Shown piece after piece: positions 1-11,636 of a stretch of 64,000 bases of DNA. The stretch covers positions 62,001 through 126,000 of the forward strand of contig NW_027192221.1 in the NCBI RefSeq assembly GCF_041956535.1. Direction: 5' to 3'. The notes beneath the pieces were generated by a model that was given only the letters and a program-made list of their open reading frames with translations, did no database searches and was not told the DNA's origin. The position numbers and the translations under genes are program-made. Position 1 is the stretch's first letter, and every line of letters begins with the position of its first letter. Source of the DNA: Calcarisporiella thermophila CBS 279.70. Lineage: Eukaryota; Calcarisporiellomycota.

Positions 1-37
1 AGAATGAACATTGCATAACATTTGGCTCTCGTTTGTT

Positions 38-1805
38 TTAAATCTTAGCACTCTTCAAACCCGCGCCAATCTCCTCCTCGTCGCGTACTCCATGTCGCTC
101 TAAAAATTTGGCTACTTCTGCAGGGCCAGGAGAGCCATAGGCATAGGGTAACGGGACAACGCCACCCTTCTCCAGGGCGTGTAGCATGGGAGTGAAGATG
201 CGCCAAGCGGCGTCCAGCTCGTCGTCGCGAACAAAGTGACTTTGATCGCCCCGGAGTACGTCGAGGATCAGGGCCTCGTAGGCGTCAGGGATGCGATAAG
301 AGGCGCCCTGGAATCGGTCTTTGTAGGTCAGATCAAGCGTGGTGGGGGTGGAGCGAATACTGAATCCAGGCACTTTGTTCGTCACTCGCAGCTGGACCGC
401 TTCGTTGGGCTGGACGCGCACAATCAACTCGTTGCGGGCCGCGTCCGGGTACACCTGCCCATTCGCCACATTCCTGAACAGCACTCGCACCTCGACCTTT
501 TGTTCATGCAAGGCCTTGCCCGCCTTTAGGATGAAGGGGACCCCTTGCCACCGGTCGTTGTTGATCCACAAGACATTGGCAGCGAAGGTGGGGCAGTTGC
601 TGTTGGGCGGCACCGTCTTGTCGTCTTTATAGGCGGGTTTGGATCCATCAGCGGAAGCGGTGTACTGGCCAACGATGGTTTCCGAGGGTTTGATGGGAGG
701 GATGCAGCGTAAGACTTTGACCTTCTCATCGCGAATGTCCTGAGAGCTCAGGGAGACGGGGGGCTCCATCGCAACGATGCTGAGGATCTGGAGAAGATCT
801 ATGTACAAGAAGTAAAGGGGGTAGGGCGTCCTATCAATACACGGCTCTGCACCAGCGACCAGGGACTACAGGAGGATGGATGACTTACGGTTCTGCATCA
901 CGTCACGGATAATCCCGAACTCGTCAAAATAGCCGCCTCGACCCTCCGTGCCAAACGGCTCACGCAGCGTGATCTGCACGTTCTCAATGTACTGGCGATT
1001 CCATACAGCGCCAAAAATGACGTTGGCAAAGCGGAGGGTGAGCAAGTTTTTCACCATCTCTTTCCCGAGATAGTGATCGATTCTATACACCTGGGGGGAG
1101 GAGGTTGGTAACGAAATTAGCATCGTAACGAAAAGATAAGAATTTCCTCAAGCAGCATAAGCACGCATGAAAGGTTTCAAGACGTGGTACACACCTCTTC
1201 CTCTGTGAATAGCTCGCCAAACTCTCGCTGTAAGTCACGGAAGCTCTCTAGATCGTGTCCAAATGGCTTCTCGACCACTACTCGGAAGCCATTCTTCCAC
1301 CGAGGATGCACATGTTTCTTCAGCATCCTGGCAACAGCGGTGAACACGCTTGGTGGAAGTGCCAAGTAGGCGACCAGTTTTATTTTCGCACCCATTTCCT
1401 TTTCGGCTTTTTCAATTTCCCCCACTAACTTCTCGAAGGATGCATCCTCGTCGTATTGTCCACTCACATATGACGTGAGGTTAAGGAAAGCGTCGACTTC
1501 CCCTGGCTCTGGATTCTTGATGGAGGAAGTGATACGCCTATTGTACTCAGCGGCATCCATAGGCGTCCGAGCATAGCCAATTATTTTGGTGTTGGATGGG
1601 AAAAATTTATGTTTGTGAAGACTAAAGAGGGCAGGATAAGTTTTCTTGCGGGCGAGATCGCCCGAAGCCCCAAAAACTGAAATAGAAAGGTGGAAAAAAA
1701 TGGTTAGTAATTCGGACGGGAATGCTGTTCTGGATTTCCTCAGGGGTTACCTATGATGACTAAATTATCATTCTGAGCGATTTCGTTCTGATTTGGGCCA
1801 GTCAT
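38..1805 (-). CDS. ZWF1: Glucose-6-phosphate 1-dehydrogenase
   Basis: Oxidises glucose 6-phosphate with NADP+, the first and NADPH-producing step of the cytosolic pentose phosphate pathway. Four exons were joined by hand: 1805-1751, 1676-1195, 1090-889 and 798-38, giving 499 residues, the usual length. The dinucleotide-binding motif GASGDLA lies at about residues 21-27, EKPFG at about 155, and the substrate/catalytic signature RIDHYLGKE at about 182-190. The C-terminal domain is complete and ends at TAA 38-40. The start was chosen because the glycine-rich strand follows 15 residues later and no upstream in-frame ATG is needed. No organelle targeting peptide is visible. The frame stays open across all three introns, so the gene looks intact. 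Identification is secure; the symbol follows the yeast name. Confidence 0.97.
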
Positions 1806-3646
1806 TTCGGATGTGAATGCAGAGCAAGGTTATAAATTATCGAGATTATAAAGAAGTGGAGCTATAAGACCCTTGGAGGTTTATACCCGTCGTGAAATTT
1901 CTCGAGCGCTCCAACTTACGTGATTGTGTGACTGCCTTGTGTGGGAAAATGTAAGATTGGGATGCATCCTCCGCTGACAGTTTTTTGATTTCTAATACTT
2001 GTCTAACCCAACCTTGACGTATTCAGTTCAGGTGAAAATACAAGCCACCGAATCGTTTTGGGGGAATGGAGCGATATCTGCAAAACTCTTATTTATCAGG
2101 CTCTTCCCTCTCCCCCCCCCATCCGCCGACGGTGACTATTCCAGGTCGGCTGTGGCCAATGGGGAATCAATACTCTTGTTGGACAGACTTTGCGAGGGAG
2201 TACTAGCCAAAATGGTTGGTGAACTCGCCTATTGCCTACATTATCCCGTTCGTTTCAATGGAGATCTTTAGCTACTACTACTTCCCCCAGTGTGGCTTCT
2301 AGAGGGTAGGTATAAGATCATCCGGCTCAGGAAGTCACGCCCGCCATCTCGTTACCATATCGACTTGTGCCGCAGCTTTTTACCTGCCTAAATTTGTCCT
2401 ACAGAAATTATAATGTGGATAAGCTCTAAAAAATGTTCTGAAACCAAAGTTCCTCCTTCTGAAAGAGAGGCGTTTTCGATTCCGTTACGTAGAGAACATG
2501 TTTGAGGTTGGCGGTAGAGTGCAGGATTTGCTATAGGATAAATGAGCCTGATTTGGAAGGGTATAGAGAGGATGAGCTGGCCCTCACAAAGCAGACTTGG
2601 ACACCGGATGCAAAACCATGGTCGAGCTTGGCCGCCTCTGCTCTCTCTATGTCGATGGCCTCCCCTCGATCACAGCGTTGAAAGTGTGCTGCTGCGAAGG
2701 CCTAAGAGCACAGGCTGGACCCATTGGAGAATGCTCTGCCCCAATTGCGGAATGGTGCTGCGGACCGCATCGAGTGGTTTTCGGTGGCCCGTTTGTGCTC
2801 TCGGACTAAGTCTTTCCGAGCGCTCTGACTGTTTTTCCGTTTAAAGGAAAAATTTATAACCTCCCCTCTCGGATTTGTAATGCCATGCAACCTGGTGAAT
2901 CACGGCGGCCTTTCGCAGGAGGCAGAGGGAGATATTCGCCATTCCTAAACACCAGCGTGGCCGCAAACACGCCCAGAGGACAAGACGAGGACCAGAAGAG
3001 ACGAGAGCGATGGAAGATTCTAGGTTGAAGGGAGGCGAGGAGCCGCGCGCTTGGAGGTTTAGGCTTGCATTGGAAAATGGCTCGTTGAATAAGAATCTGA
3101 GCATGAAATCGCCCCCGTGGTACAATATGACGCTCTCCAATTTTTCCTTTTTGACTAGATGATGAGGGGATGAGTAGTCTGTTGCCGTATGCGACCCATG
3201 CTCACCTGAGACGTTCGCAGGAGCTTGCCCTGACGGCGAGGCAGTATTCAAGGGGCGCGCGCCGCTGCGTCGGCTGACATGTGATCACCGGAGAGCCGCG
3301 TCGAACAGGGCCAGAGCTCTGTCGAGGAGAGGGTGTGTTAATGTGACTGCGGAATCAGCCGGGGCCATTGGAGCGGAAACAAGGGAGATAATTCTGACAT
3401 TGCGATGATTTTTGTGGCAAAATAGATTTGTCAGTTAATTTGATATAAAAGAATCGCGTAGAAATCCCCCTCTCTTCTTTCTCCTCTCAAATACTAGCCC
3501 CCCCGGAATCGCTGGCTTGGCAAGGCGATTTCTCTCCCAACGAATTCGAACCTGACGCTGCCTTCTCCCTGCTATATTCATACCTCCTATATCCTCTTTG
3601 CACCACTCCACCACTTTTGTCTTGCACCTGCTTTCTGATTTCTAAT
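1806..3646. other. Divergent intergenic region, GC-richer middle, no supported gene
   Basis: Shared upstream region of the minus-strand G6PD gene and the plus-strand Ytp1-like gene. The stretch of about 2600-3380 is visibly richer in G and C than other gene-free DNA here and has open frames on both strands of up to 136 codons. None shows a recognisable domain, and the plus-strand frames at 2542-2844 and 2597-2809 overlap each other. A C9 run sits at 2112-2120. It may hold promoters, a non-coding transcript or gene remains; nothing can be supported further. Confidence 0.5.
3444..3450 (+). promoter_or_regulatory. Possible TATA box of the Ytp1-like gene
   Basis: TATAAAA lies about 200 bp before the ATG at 3647 and is followed by CT-rich DNA (3465-3620), a common layout of fungal core promoters. 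Position and motif only; no transcript data. Confidence 0.35.
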
Positions 3647-5505
3647 ATGAGTGCATTACTAATAAAGACGCTGGCCCTGTTCCTAGTGCTAGCAATCACT
3701 GCTTTTGCGCAGGAGGATCACCATCATATGGCCATGCCCGAAAATCTCGACACTTCGTTGCCCCCGTCGTACATGACCTACAAGGAGTCCCGGGGCCTCT
3801 TAGTATCACATATTGTCTTCATGGTGCTTGGGTACGGCATACTTCTTCCAATGGGTAAGTTGCTTATTAATAGCCCCCATCCAAGGAAGATTTGACCAAT
3901 GTCTTTGAAATGCAAGGCATGGCGCTCGGTATTTCCCGGTCGCGTTGGCATATTCCCTGCCAAGTGTTTGGCATTGCGGCTATCATTATGGGCTACTTCT
4001 TTGGACATTCCTACGGCCATTCCACCCCGGATTTCTACCCTAACAATCTCCACCACAAGTTCGGCAAATGGCTACTTGCTCTGACTTTCGGCCAAATTTT
4101 CTTGGGCGTGGCACGCAAAATCGCAAAGCGCAAGGAGGCGAAGGTAAAGGGCTCGGACTATACCTCAGTCCCATCTTCCGAAACCGAAGCCATCCGCCTG
4201 GTTCACAACGGAGGCGACGGGGACGACGAATTATTATTGGAATCCCCTGTGAGCATGTCGGGAGCCCGCTCGTGGTTTGCGCACTTGCCAATGCCGGCTC
4301 GCGCTCGCTATCACCAATGGACGGCCCGCATCCCGCGTGTTGTTTCTGTCCCCCTTGGGTATGCGACATATATGCTTTCGGCCCTATTGTCCCGCGCTTT
4401 CACGTCCACTGTCCTTTTCTGGTCTCACCGCATCCTTGGCCGCCTCATCTTAATCCTGGCTTTCATGCAAGTCATTCTGGGGGCCGTCGCGTTCACGGGT
4501 GGATGCCAAGCGTGGGAGGTCCTTGGCTGTATTGCACACTACATCAAGGGCGCCATCTTCTTCTGGTACGGTATCCTCACCTTTGCTCGCTTCCTCGGCT
4601 GCTTCGCGGAGTGGGGCTGGGCTTGGAACGTCGTGCCCGACCATGAAAAATACATCACCGCCGAATTCATCGAGGCTTTTACCGTGTTTCTCTACGGAAT
4701 CACCAACACATGGATGGAGCACTTTGGACAGAGCTCGGAATGGAGCCACAAGGACTTCCAGCACGCAAGTCTGGCGTTCATGTGGTGGTGGGCGGGTCTG
4801 TGCGGAGTGTTATTGGAGCTGCGCTGGGTTCGCCGGAGGTTGGACCGAGTCGTGGGCCATCTCGATACAAGTGATAGCCAATCTCAACCATCGTCGCTGC
4901 AACAGCAGCAGCAACACCCTCAGTCGCATCAGCGGACCTCCGAGGAGGTGTCCGACGATGCTGGCTCCTGCTCATCGTCAACCACGGCCGTTTTCCCAGG
5001 CGATGCCCGCTCGCGGCCCAATACGCTGAAGCCCCAGCGCTATGGATTTAATCCCTTCGTCGCCCTCATCATTCTAGTGACAGGGATCTCGATGGGCAAC
5101 CACCATCAGCTGACCGCCTTTTCCACTCAGATCCACTGGCTCTGGGGGCTCTATCTCGCCCTCTTTGCCGTCTTCCGCCTAATTACCCAGCTCCTTCTCT
5201 ATATCCGACCACCCACCACGGTGAAGCCTTCACGTCCCCCCTCGGAAGCCTTGGCTGCATTTTGTCTGACGGCTGGTGGAGTGCTGTTCATGATGTCCAA
5301 CCAGGACATGGTCGACCTGTTGATGAAGCTGGGCGTGGATCCGATGTTCTTGATCAACGTGGTCACAGCCATCACCTTCATTGTCCTGATTTGGACCTGC
5401 GTGCTCATTGTCATTTCCTATTCCGGACCCCGGTTTAATCCCGCATCGTCAACCACCAGCACAAAATCCGACGCTCGAAAGGATAGTGGATATGACCATG
5501 CATAA
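3647..5505 (+). CDS. Ytp1-like multipass membrane protein (DUF2427 plus Ytp1 C-terminal domain)
   Basis: Two exons, 3647-3854 and 3917-5505, join in frame to 598 residues. Residues 1-22 form a signal peptide, then a His/Met-rich lumenal stretch (HHHMAMP). The first half has several hydrophobic helices with regularly placed histidines (for example HHKFGKWLLAL and HRILGRLILIL), as in the cytochrome b561-like DUF2427 module. The second half carries the Ytp1 C-terminal region, including the very typical MEHFGQSSEWSHKDFQHASLAFMWWWAGL, here split by description only at residues around 245-275. A polar Gln/Ser-rich loop (about 320-370) separates the last helices. Function is not established for the family; heme or metal binding is suggested by the histidines. 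A 12-C run follows 168 bp after the stop. Confidence 0.88.
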
Positions 5506-6275
5506 TTTTCTATTTATCTCCATTGCGCCGAAAGGACATGTTTTAATCTTGAACTTTTGTTTTCCATTTAAAATCCTCCTCGGAGCATGCTTGCACTTAA
5601 GCACGTTCTAGTATATATTTATCTAGCCTTTTTTTTTATTTTTCGTTCAGCTTATCATCACATCTTCCCTTCACCCCCCCCCCCCTCTCCTCTTCCTCCT
5701 CTCCTCTTGTATTTATCACTAATGTCGTGGAGATGATCGAATATAATATAATAGTGTTTTTCCTTGATTTTTGCTTCTGCAGCTGCTCTCCTCGGGCGTC
5801 GGCACTAGATCTCGACCTAAGCCCGATCTGATTTGGCCGTTAACCCGGGAAAGCAAAATAATTACCAGAAAATTTTTGTGTGACCCAAGGGTGGTTCGTT
5901 CTATTTCTTGTTATTTTCCCTTCCTTCCAAATGCTATCTGGTGCTTGATACACGCTCTTAGCGCCTTTTTCATCTACCTTTACTCGACTCATTCATTTAT
6001 TTATTATTTAATTTTCTTTCTGTATTCCATCCTTGCTATTGAGCTGGTCTCAATAATCACGTGAATCTCTCCCTTTTCATTGAGATCATATACTTGATAT
6101 ATTGGCTCAACATCCCGATCATCATCGCGAGAGAACCGACTCACCATCCGATAGAAAGAAAGGTAACCTCTAAGAATCCAATGTCTTTTTGCTCTTCTTG
6201 CGACTGCCTAGGGAGATTGAGCTAAGCATCTCAAATCGATTTTTTCCATCCACAGGTCTGGGTTAAGACGCAATA
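5506..6275 (+). other. 3' flank and promoter between two tandem genes
   Basis: Holds the 3' region of the Ytp1-like gene, with T-rich DNA and a run of 12 C at 5674-5685 followed by CT repeats, and then the upstream region of the Mid2-like gene. A plausible 5'-leader intron of that gene runs from the GTAACC donor at 6163 to the CAG at 6253-6255. No separate gene seen. Confidence 0.5.
5674..5685 (+). repeat. C12 run in 3' flank of the Ytp1-like gene
   Basis: Twelve consecutive C, 168 bp past the stop, followed by CTCTCC repeats. Confidence 0.9.
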
Positions 6276-7153
6276 ATGAAAATTGGAAGTCTTTTCTTTA
6301 TTCTTTTCATCGTGCTCTTTGTGCTGGTCAGCCTAGCCTCCGAGGCCGATGCGGAAAAACTACGACCACCAGCTGCTACCACGACAGCAGCAGCAGCAGC
6401 AGCAGCAACAGCAACAGCAACAACAGACTTCCGATACCAAATCGCCTGTGGATAAGCCAAGCTCAGAGGTGAAGCCCACCAATGGAAAGCCTACTTCAGA
6501 GAGCAAACCGGCCGAAACTCCAACCACCAAACCCACAAGTGAAAAGCCAGTGACTCCAAACCCAACCCCCAGTGATAACCCAAGCGTGAAGCCAAGCCAG
6601 CCTAGCTCTCCGGCAGAGCCTACTGCTGAACCAGAAACGACCGTTGCTCCCCCTAAATCGACCCGTAGGACCTCGACTAGCTTCGTCACCGTGACGATCC
6701 CCGCGACCAATGGACCCGCCCCCAGCAACCCAGCTAATCCCGCTGATCCTCAGCAACAACAAGGCCAGCCCAGTGGTCAAACGCAGCCGCAGAGTCCCCA
6801 GAACCAGGCAAGTGCACAATCTCAAGCACCATCACCACCTCAATCACAATCCCAACGAGGCCTGATTATTGGGCTCTCCGTCACTGGCGGAGTAATCGTG
6901 TTGGGAGCGGTAGCGTTCGTGCTGACTAAATTCCTGAGGCAGCGGTCCTCCAGCCGGTGGGACGACGAGGAATTCGGCAGTGGAGGGGCCTACGGAAAGC
7001 AGGCGGATCCCTTCAAGGTAACTTGCCATTTCCCCCGGCAATCCGTTGGTTGCCCGCGCTTTGTGAATTTGCCCTTTTTATTGCACCTTCTCCTATTGAT
7101 ATGTTCTACCTTGTTTATAGATGACACTTGACCAATACCACCGCTCTCGCTAA
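6276..7153 (+). CDS. Mid2-like single-pass cell-surface protein, apparent frameshift
   Basis: The frame starting at 6276 encodes a clear signal peptide (about residues 1-26, ending LASEADA), but the long downstream frame is shifted by one base. That second frame encodes a polyQ tract (6387-6428), a Pro/Ser/Thr-rich ectodomain, a transmembrane helix (GLIIGLSVTGGVIVLGAVAFV is 21 residues long, at about 6862-6924) and a short acidic cytoplasmic tail. The frames join if the A5 run at 6355-6359 is read as A4, giving about 257 residues. A second exon, 7121-7153, follows an intron at 7018-7120 and ends QYHRSR. The layout resembles Mid2/Wsc-type wall-stress sensors, but no Cys-rich WSC domain is present. 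Either the assembly carries a homopolymer error or the gene is broken. A 13-C run lies 182 bp after the stop. Confidence 0.7.
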
Positions 7154-7729
7154 TACTCGCCGTGGATACCAATTGTTTTCTCCCCCTTATTTATATATAT
7201 CCTCTTAACTCTAATATGTATTTCTTTTTTTTTATTTTATTTTCACTCCTTAGCTAGTTTTTTAGCACTCGTAATGATTTACTCACGCGGTGATCCGAGA
7301 GTAAATGAATTCCCCTCTATCATACATCTTTGATTCCCCCCCCCCCCCTATCGAACTCTGTCTAACTTGTGTTTTGCTCCTATCCACCTGTGAAGACCTG
7401 GCTCCGCTGTCCTGTTGTTATATTGGAGGATTCAAATGGATAAAAACACACACATGCAAGAGTATTATTATTCATTGCGCTCAACGAAAAAATATAATAT
7501 AGAGATAACGTGGAGAAAGAGGAGGGCAGTGGGACTCTCACACAGTGAGAGAAAATCCCCAGCAACAGAAACCAAAGGCATTAGAAATAGTAATATAACC
7601 CTCTCCATGCAAGCACTCAAACCTGAGGAGGAGGGGATACGTCAAATGACAAACAAGCAAACAGATAAACTATAACATAGCAAAAGTAAGAGCAGAATTA
7701 AAGAAAGAAAAGTGCAGCAGATGAATAAA
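7154..7729. other. Convergent 3' flanks, no gene
   Basis: Space between the converging Mid2-like (+) and SANT-like (-) genes. It is AT-rich and contains a 13-C run at 7336-7348 on the plus strand. The short open frames here have no recognisable product. Confidence 0.5.
7336..7348 (+). repeat. C13 run in 3' flank of the Mid2-like gene
   Basis: Thirteen consecutive C, 182 bp past the stop. Confidence 0.9.
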
Positions 7730-9377
7730 TTATTCGTCGTCGCGCGACCGCTTTCGCCATCCTCGGGCACCAACGTAGATCGCGACACCGTTGTTTGTGA
7801 ACTAGAGAAAGAAGGAAGGGTATACAGGTGAGCTCTTTGTTTTCAAACCTTTGGTTTCTTATGCCTCTGGAAAGAATCCGCTTACCCGATAATTGGGATC
7901 CACCACCAATCCCTCCGCCAAAATCACTTGGCGATAAAAGGCGCTCGACTGATACCCTACACGATGCGGAATATAGCTAGCAAAGAGCCCCCACTTATCT
8001 CCACAGCCGAATTGCCCCGCAACTTCCAGAAATTTGGCCTTCTCCTCCGCCGTCCAGTCGCCCATCCATTGTTCGACCCCAGGCTCCGTGTGCCGGTAGA
8101 AGTAGCAGTTAGGGTTTTTTCGGAATGAAACCTTGGCGATCTCCTTGGCCGACTTGGATGCCTTGGGCTGCTGTTGGGATTGGCCGAGCGGGTTACGGTA
8201 GGAATAGGAGCCGCCTCCATTTTTCTTCCAGGCCTCCTCCGCAGAGCCGTCAAGGCCGTATTTCGAGACAATCTCGGGGTTCACCCATCCACGAAAATGC
8301 CCATCCGTCTTAATCGCATTGCGGAGTACGTCCTCGCTAAAGTATTTCTCGGCAGGGATCAGCTCGTTAAAGTTGATGTTCGCTTCACCATCAGCCTCGG
8401 CGAGTTTGGCATCCGAGCACTGTTCTGGGTTGGCTTCTCTTTCTTTCTCCGCCTTCTCTCTCTCCTCTTTGCTCTGAGCCAGACTTCTGAGGCGACCGGA
8501 GGTTCGACGGGGTACTGAAGGAGTTTCCGCTACATTGAATCACTCTAGATTAGATACATGCGGCTCTACCTCTAAATTTGTTTACACGTACCTTTGACTT
8601 TGGCTTGCTTGCGTTTTTTCTTTCTATTACGTGGAACAGGCGTTAGTGGACCCGTCCCCAACAATGCAAGAGTGAAGCAGGCACTTACTCAGTCTCCGGC
8701 TTGGTGGTCTCTTCGGCTGGCGTTGTAACCGCCCGGACTTGCTCCACCGCGTCCAGGACCTGAAGGGATTGGAGGAGTTCGTGATTACGGCGAATATTTT
8801 CAAGGCGTTGTAATTCTGATAATAATCAAATGTAAACAAAAAACGCGGAAAGAATGAAAGAAAAAGAGACAGGGAATTATACCGTATTCAGACAAGGCCG
8901 TCTCCTGTATAATAAATCCTTTGAAAACGCATTATAAACATTCAGATAATTTGAGACACATAACCAAAACAAACATGGAATACCTTCATCCTTCTTTCGA
9001 TTCTTTTTCATTTTCTTTCTTTTTGGCCCCTCGTTCTCCTCCTCCTCCTCCTCCTCCTCCTCTTCGTCGTCTTCTGTCCCCTCCTTCTCATTTTTTCCGG
9101 CCTCTTCTTCCTTTTCATTTTCTTCCAAATTCTCCTTTTCTTCCTCAATCCCGATTTCATCCTTAACATCATCCGAATCCTTCAGTACCTTTTCTTCTTC
9201 CTCAGCGGGAGCTACCTTTTCTACCACTTCCTCCTCTACAATACTCTCCATAACTACAATGGGCTCTTTGCTATCCAGAACCTTGACCTTGGTGGCATCG
9301 ACCACCCTCGCCACCGGAGTCGGGGCATTGTCTTTTCCATTTAGGGCTGAGCGTTTGGCTTTGAAGAATGAAAGCAT
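7730..9377 (-). CDS. SANT/Myb-like domain nuclear protein of unknown function
   Basis: Six exons join in frame: 9377-8984, 8918-8883, 8815-8689, 8623-8592, 8529-7886 and 7801-7730, giving 434 residues. The N-terminal third is very acidic with a run of about 13 Glu, followed by basic KRKKMKKNRKK. A short coiled coil (ELQRLENIRRNHELLQSL, about 147-164) and a second basic cluster KKKRKQAKVK follow. The C-terminal part has a SANT/Myb-like fold signature: DWTAEEKAKFLEVAGQFG, then WGLFASYIPHRVGYQ, then FYRQVI. Similar domains occur in uncharacterised fungal proteins; DNA or chromatin binding is inferred from the fold and the nuclear-type basic clusters. Exons of 36 and 32 nt are supported because only those splice sites keep the frame. 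The last exon adds 23 residues ending RKRSRDDE. Confidence 0.75.
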
Positions 9378-10410
9378 TATGCTATAGGGTGAAATCTATT
9401 CAATTGAATACTAGAGATAAAGTAGAATGGATTCTAGAACATGGATGTTCAACACAAAGAAAAAAAAATGCGATAGACAGTAGAAAAAGCGAGAGGAAAA
9501 GAGTTTATGACATTTATTCGCCTCTTTAAATTCTGCACTCGACATCGACGCGTGTGACCGACAAATAGTATCCAAGAAAGAGAAATCTGAGAAAACTGCG
9601 CCCTTGAGATCCACTTTGGGATTCTCTTGTCTCAATCTGGGTTATACATAAACGAAACGCGCCTCGAAGCCATTCCAGTCCTATATATCCTTTTACTATG
9701 GCATACAGAATTCACCAAGGGAGATTCACTCTCCCCAAATCGGTTTATCCATGAAATCTATCTTAACCAGGCTTGCAAGCCAGAGGTGCCCCAATGCGCA
9801 AATCCGCTTACCTCAATGTATTATTAAACTCTTAGGATCTGTCGAAGTCATAAAATATGAAAAATACCAGCAAAATGATAGCGTAGAGCAGTTATACATG
9901 ATTATCAGTGAAACTTGACTTTATATGCAAGAAGAATGCTCATTTCTATAACTTATGTTCAGATATTGGTGACGACATTTAAACAGGCACCACATATATA
10001 AATACATTGCCTTTGTTCAAAGGGATGATCCATAAGCTAGTTAAAAAAAATTTGTTGGCAACTTCTAATACTTGGTAATCATTGAGCTATGCTGTAGCAA
10101 TCAACTTCATGGTGAAGAAGTAGTAATTGGAACTCTTATCATTTGTAAAACTGCAGCTTGACGAGATATCATCCATGGGCGAAAGGAGAAAAACCATTCA
10201 TTAAAAATAACATTGTTTAATTGTTGAAAACAACTAGGATATATTAATGAAAATAGACACAGTTAATTGCTCGACCTATCCAGCCCCATCCTATGGAATT
10301 TTAGTTTTGTACAGTTGGCTCCATAATGATACCAGGGCTACGCCCACTCCTGAAAACCCTAGCATGCTTCCCCTCATGCTTCTATAATGGAAGAAAGGAT
10401 GGCTGCGATG
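9378..10410. other. AT-rich intergenic region, nothing recognised
   Basis: Upstream of the SANT-like gene and downstream of the Med30-like gene. Open frames at 9411-9635 (-) and 9627-9827 (+) lack domains, and neither continues into a neighbouring exon. No tRNA or repeat was seen. Confidence 0.45.
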
Positions 10411-10882
10411 CTACTCTCCTTCAGAACACGCTAGCAGAGTTATTAGCTGCCAATGCAAAGCATGCGCTCTCTCTATCATTTCTTTGAGTGCTTGATCTTT
10501 CTTCATTGATTCCTGAAAATGAAAACCATAAAGATCGTCAACAGTTAGGTTTCACACCGATGAGTGAATCAGTAGAAATTACATCATATAAGCGATCACG
10601 TCTCTCCTTTAATCCTAGCAATTCTTCAGACTTCTCCTCGTCAGCTTCCATCGCATCGCCATTCTTGTTTCTGTGTTCTTCAATCCACGCCAACTCTTTC
10701 GCTAGCGCGTCAGATACGCGCTCGAACTCCTCGCGACAATGTGAGATCGAGGAATTCTCATCATTAGGAGGGTTCGTAAGCAAAGAACGCAAGGTGCGAT
10801 CAATGCATTGGCGTAGCTGTGAGAGAAGTTGACGGGCGGATGTGATATGGGAGAGAAGTGGTATTGTTGTCGTTGTTGTCAT
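10411..10882 (-). CDS. Small coiled-coil protein, probably Mediator subunit 30
   Basis: Exons 10882-10583 and 10512-10411 give 133 residues. The alternative of reading through the intron ends in an unrelated 14-residue tail, while splicing at GTAATT/TTTTCAG continues the helix as ESMKKDQALKEMIERAHALH and ends at TAG. The protein is almost all helical: an N-terminal helix (LLSQLRQCIDRTLRSLL), a Glu-rich middle, and a C-terminal helix with the pattern LKEMIERAHALHWQLITLL, which resembles the C-terminus of metazoan Med30 (a LKQIMDQLRNLIW-type helix). If correct, it is a head-module component linking activators to RNA polymerase II. Size fits the shorter fungal Med30 proteins. The match is by eye and short coiled coils mislead, so confidence is moderate. 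Confidence 0.5.
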
Positions 10883-11636
10883 TCAGTTATTATGAAGAAG
10901 AATAGACCATGACTTTTTATCTGCTTCGACTAATCATCCTTCTGCTCCATAATAAAATTTGATTGGCCGCAAACCAAAATTATATATGGAAAACTGATGT
11001 TTTGAATATATTGCTTTATTAACTTATAATCACAAAGATAATGGGGATAAAGAGCGTTTCATTTAATGGTTTAATAATAATAGATTGGAAAAAGGCTTTT
11101 GGAAGGGGCACTCGCTAGTGCCACATAGGCCATGTTGGGCATTTTATACAAGTATTCATTGCAGTAATATCGGTTGAATTCAGACGTTAAAAGACAAATT
11201 TTTTTTGTGGATCAAGGCCTAGCCTAATATCTCTCTCTTCTTATCTAGATCGAAATTCCGCAATACTAGGATAGACGAACACGTTTGGAAGATTACAATG
11301 CATGTTGAATAGAAAAGTGCGGGCTATTAAGGCCTCAGTTATTAAGGATTTTCTGGACAAATTTCATTTGTTCGAATTTCAAATCGTCGCCTTATTCTAT
11401 GCAGCAAAACTCATCCACACTTGTTAGCCAGGATAGAGAACTAAAAATCCTTCAATAGTTCTGTATTATGGGGAGCTATTTCTACCACGAGATTGGAATG
11501 AATGTCAATAATGATTAGTTAGGATACTAGCTAAAATAGTGAAAAAAATAAAAGAACAGAGTCGAAAAATAGATCGTCCAAGAAAAAATTAAGGTATAAA
11601 TCCCAAAAATAGTCCATGGTATATAGGGAGAGAAAA
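10883..11636. other. AT-rich intergenic region, nothing recognised
   Basis: Between the Med30-like and MARCH5-like genes, both on the minus strand. It has no open frame of note, RNA gene or repeat that I can recognise. Confidence 0.5.

Noticed and set aside
2542-2844. Overlapping open frames of 100 and 70 codons, one Cys-rich
   Set aside because: They lie in different frames, the second starts at TTG, and neither shows a domain or splice continuation.
7859-8284. SANT gene ending at GFFPEA
   Set aside because: That end reads through a GTAAGC donor; the next exon at 7801-7730 continues the conserved FTNNGVAIYVG.
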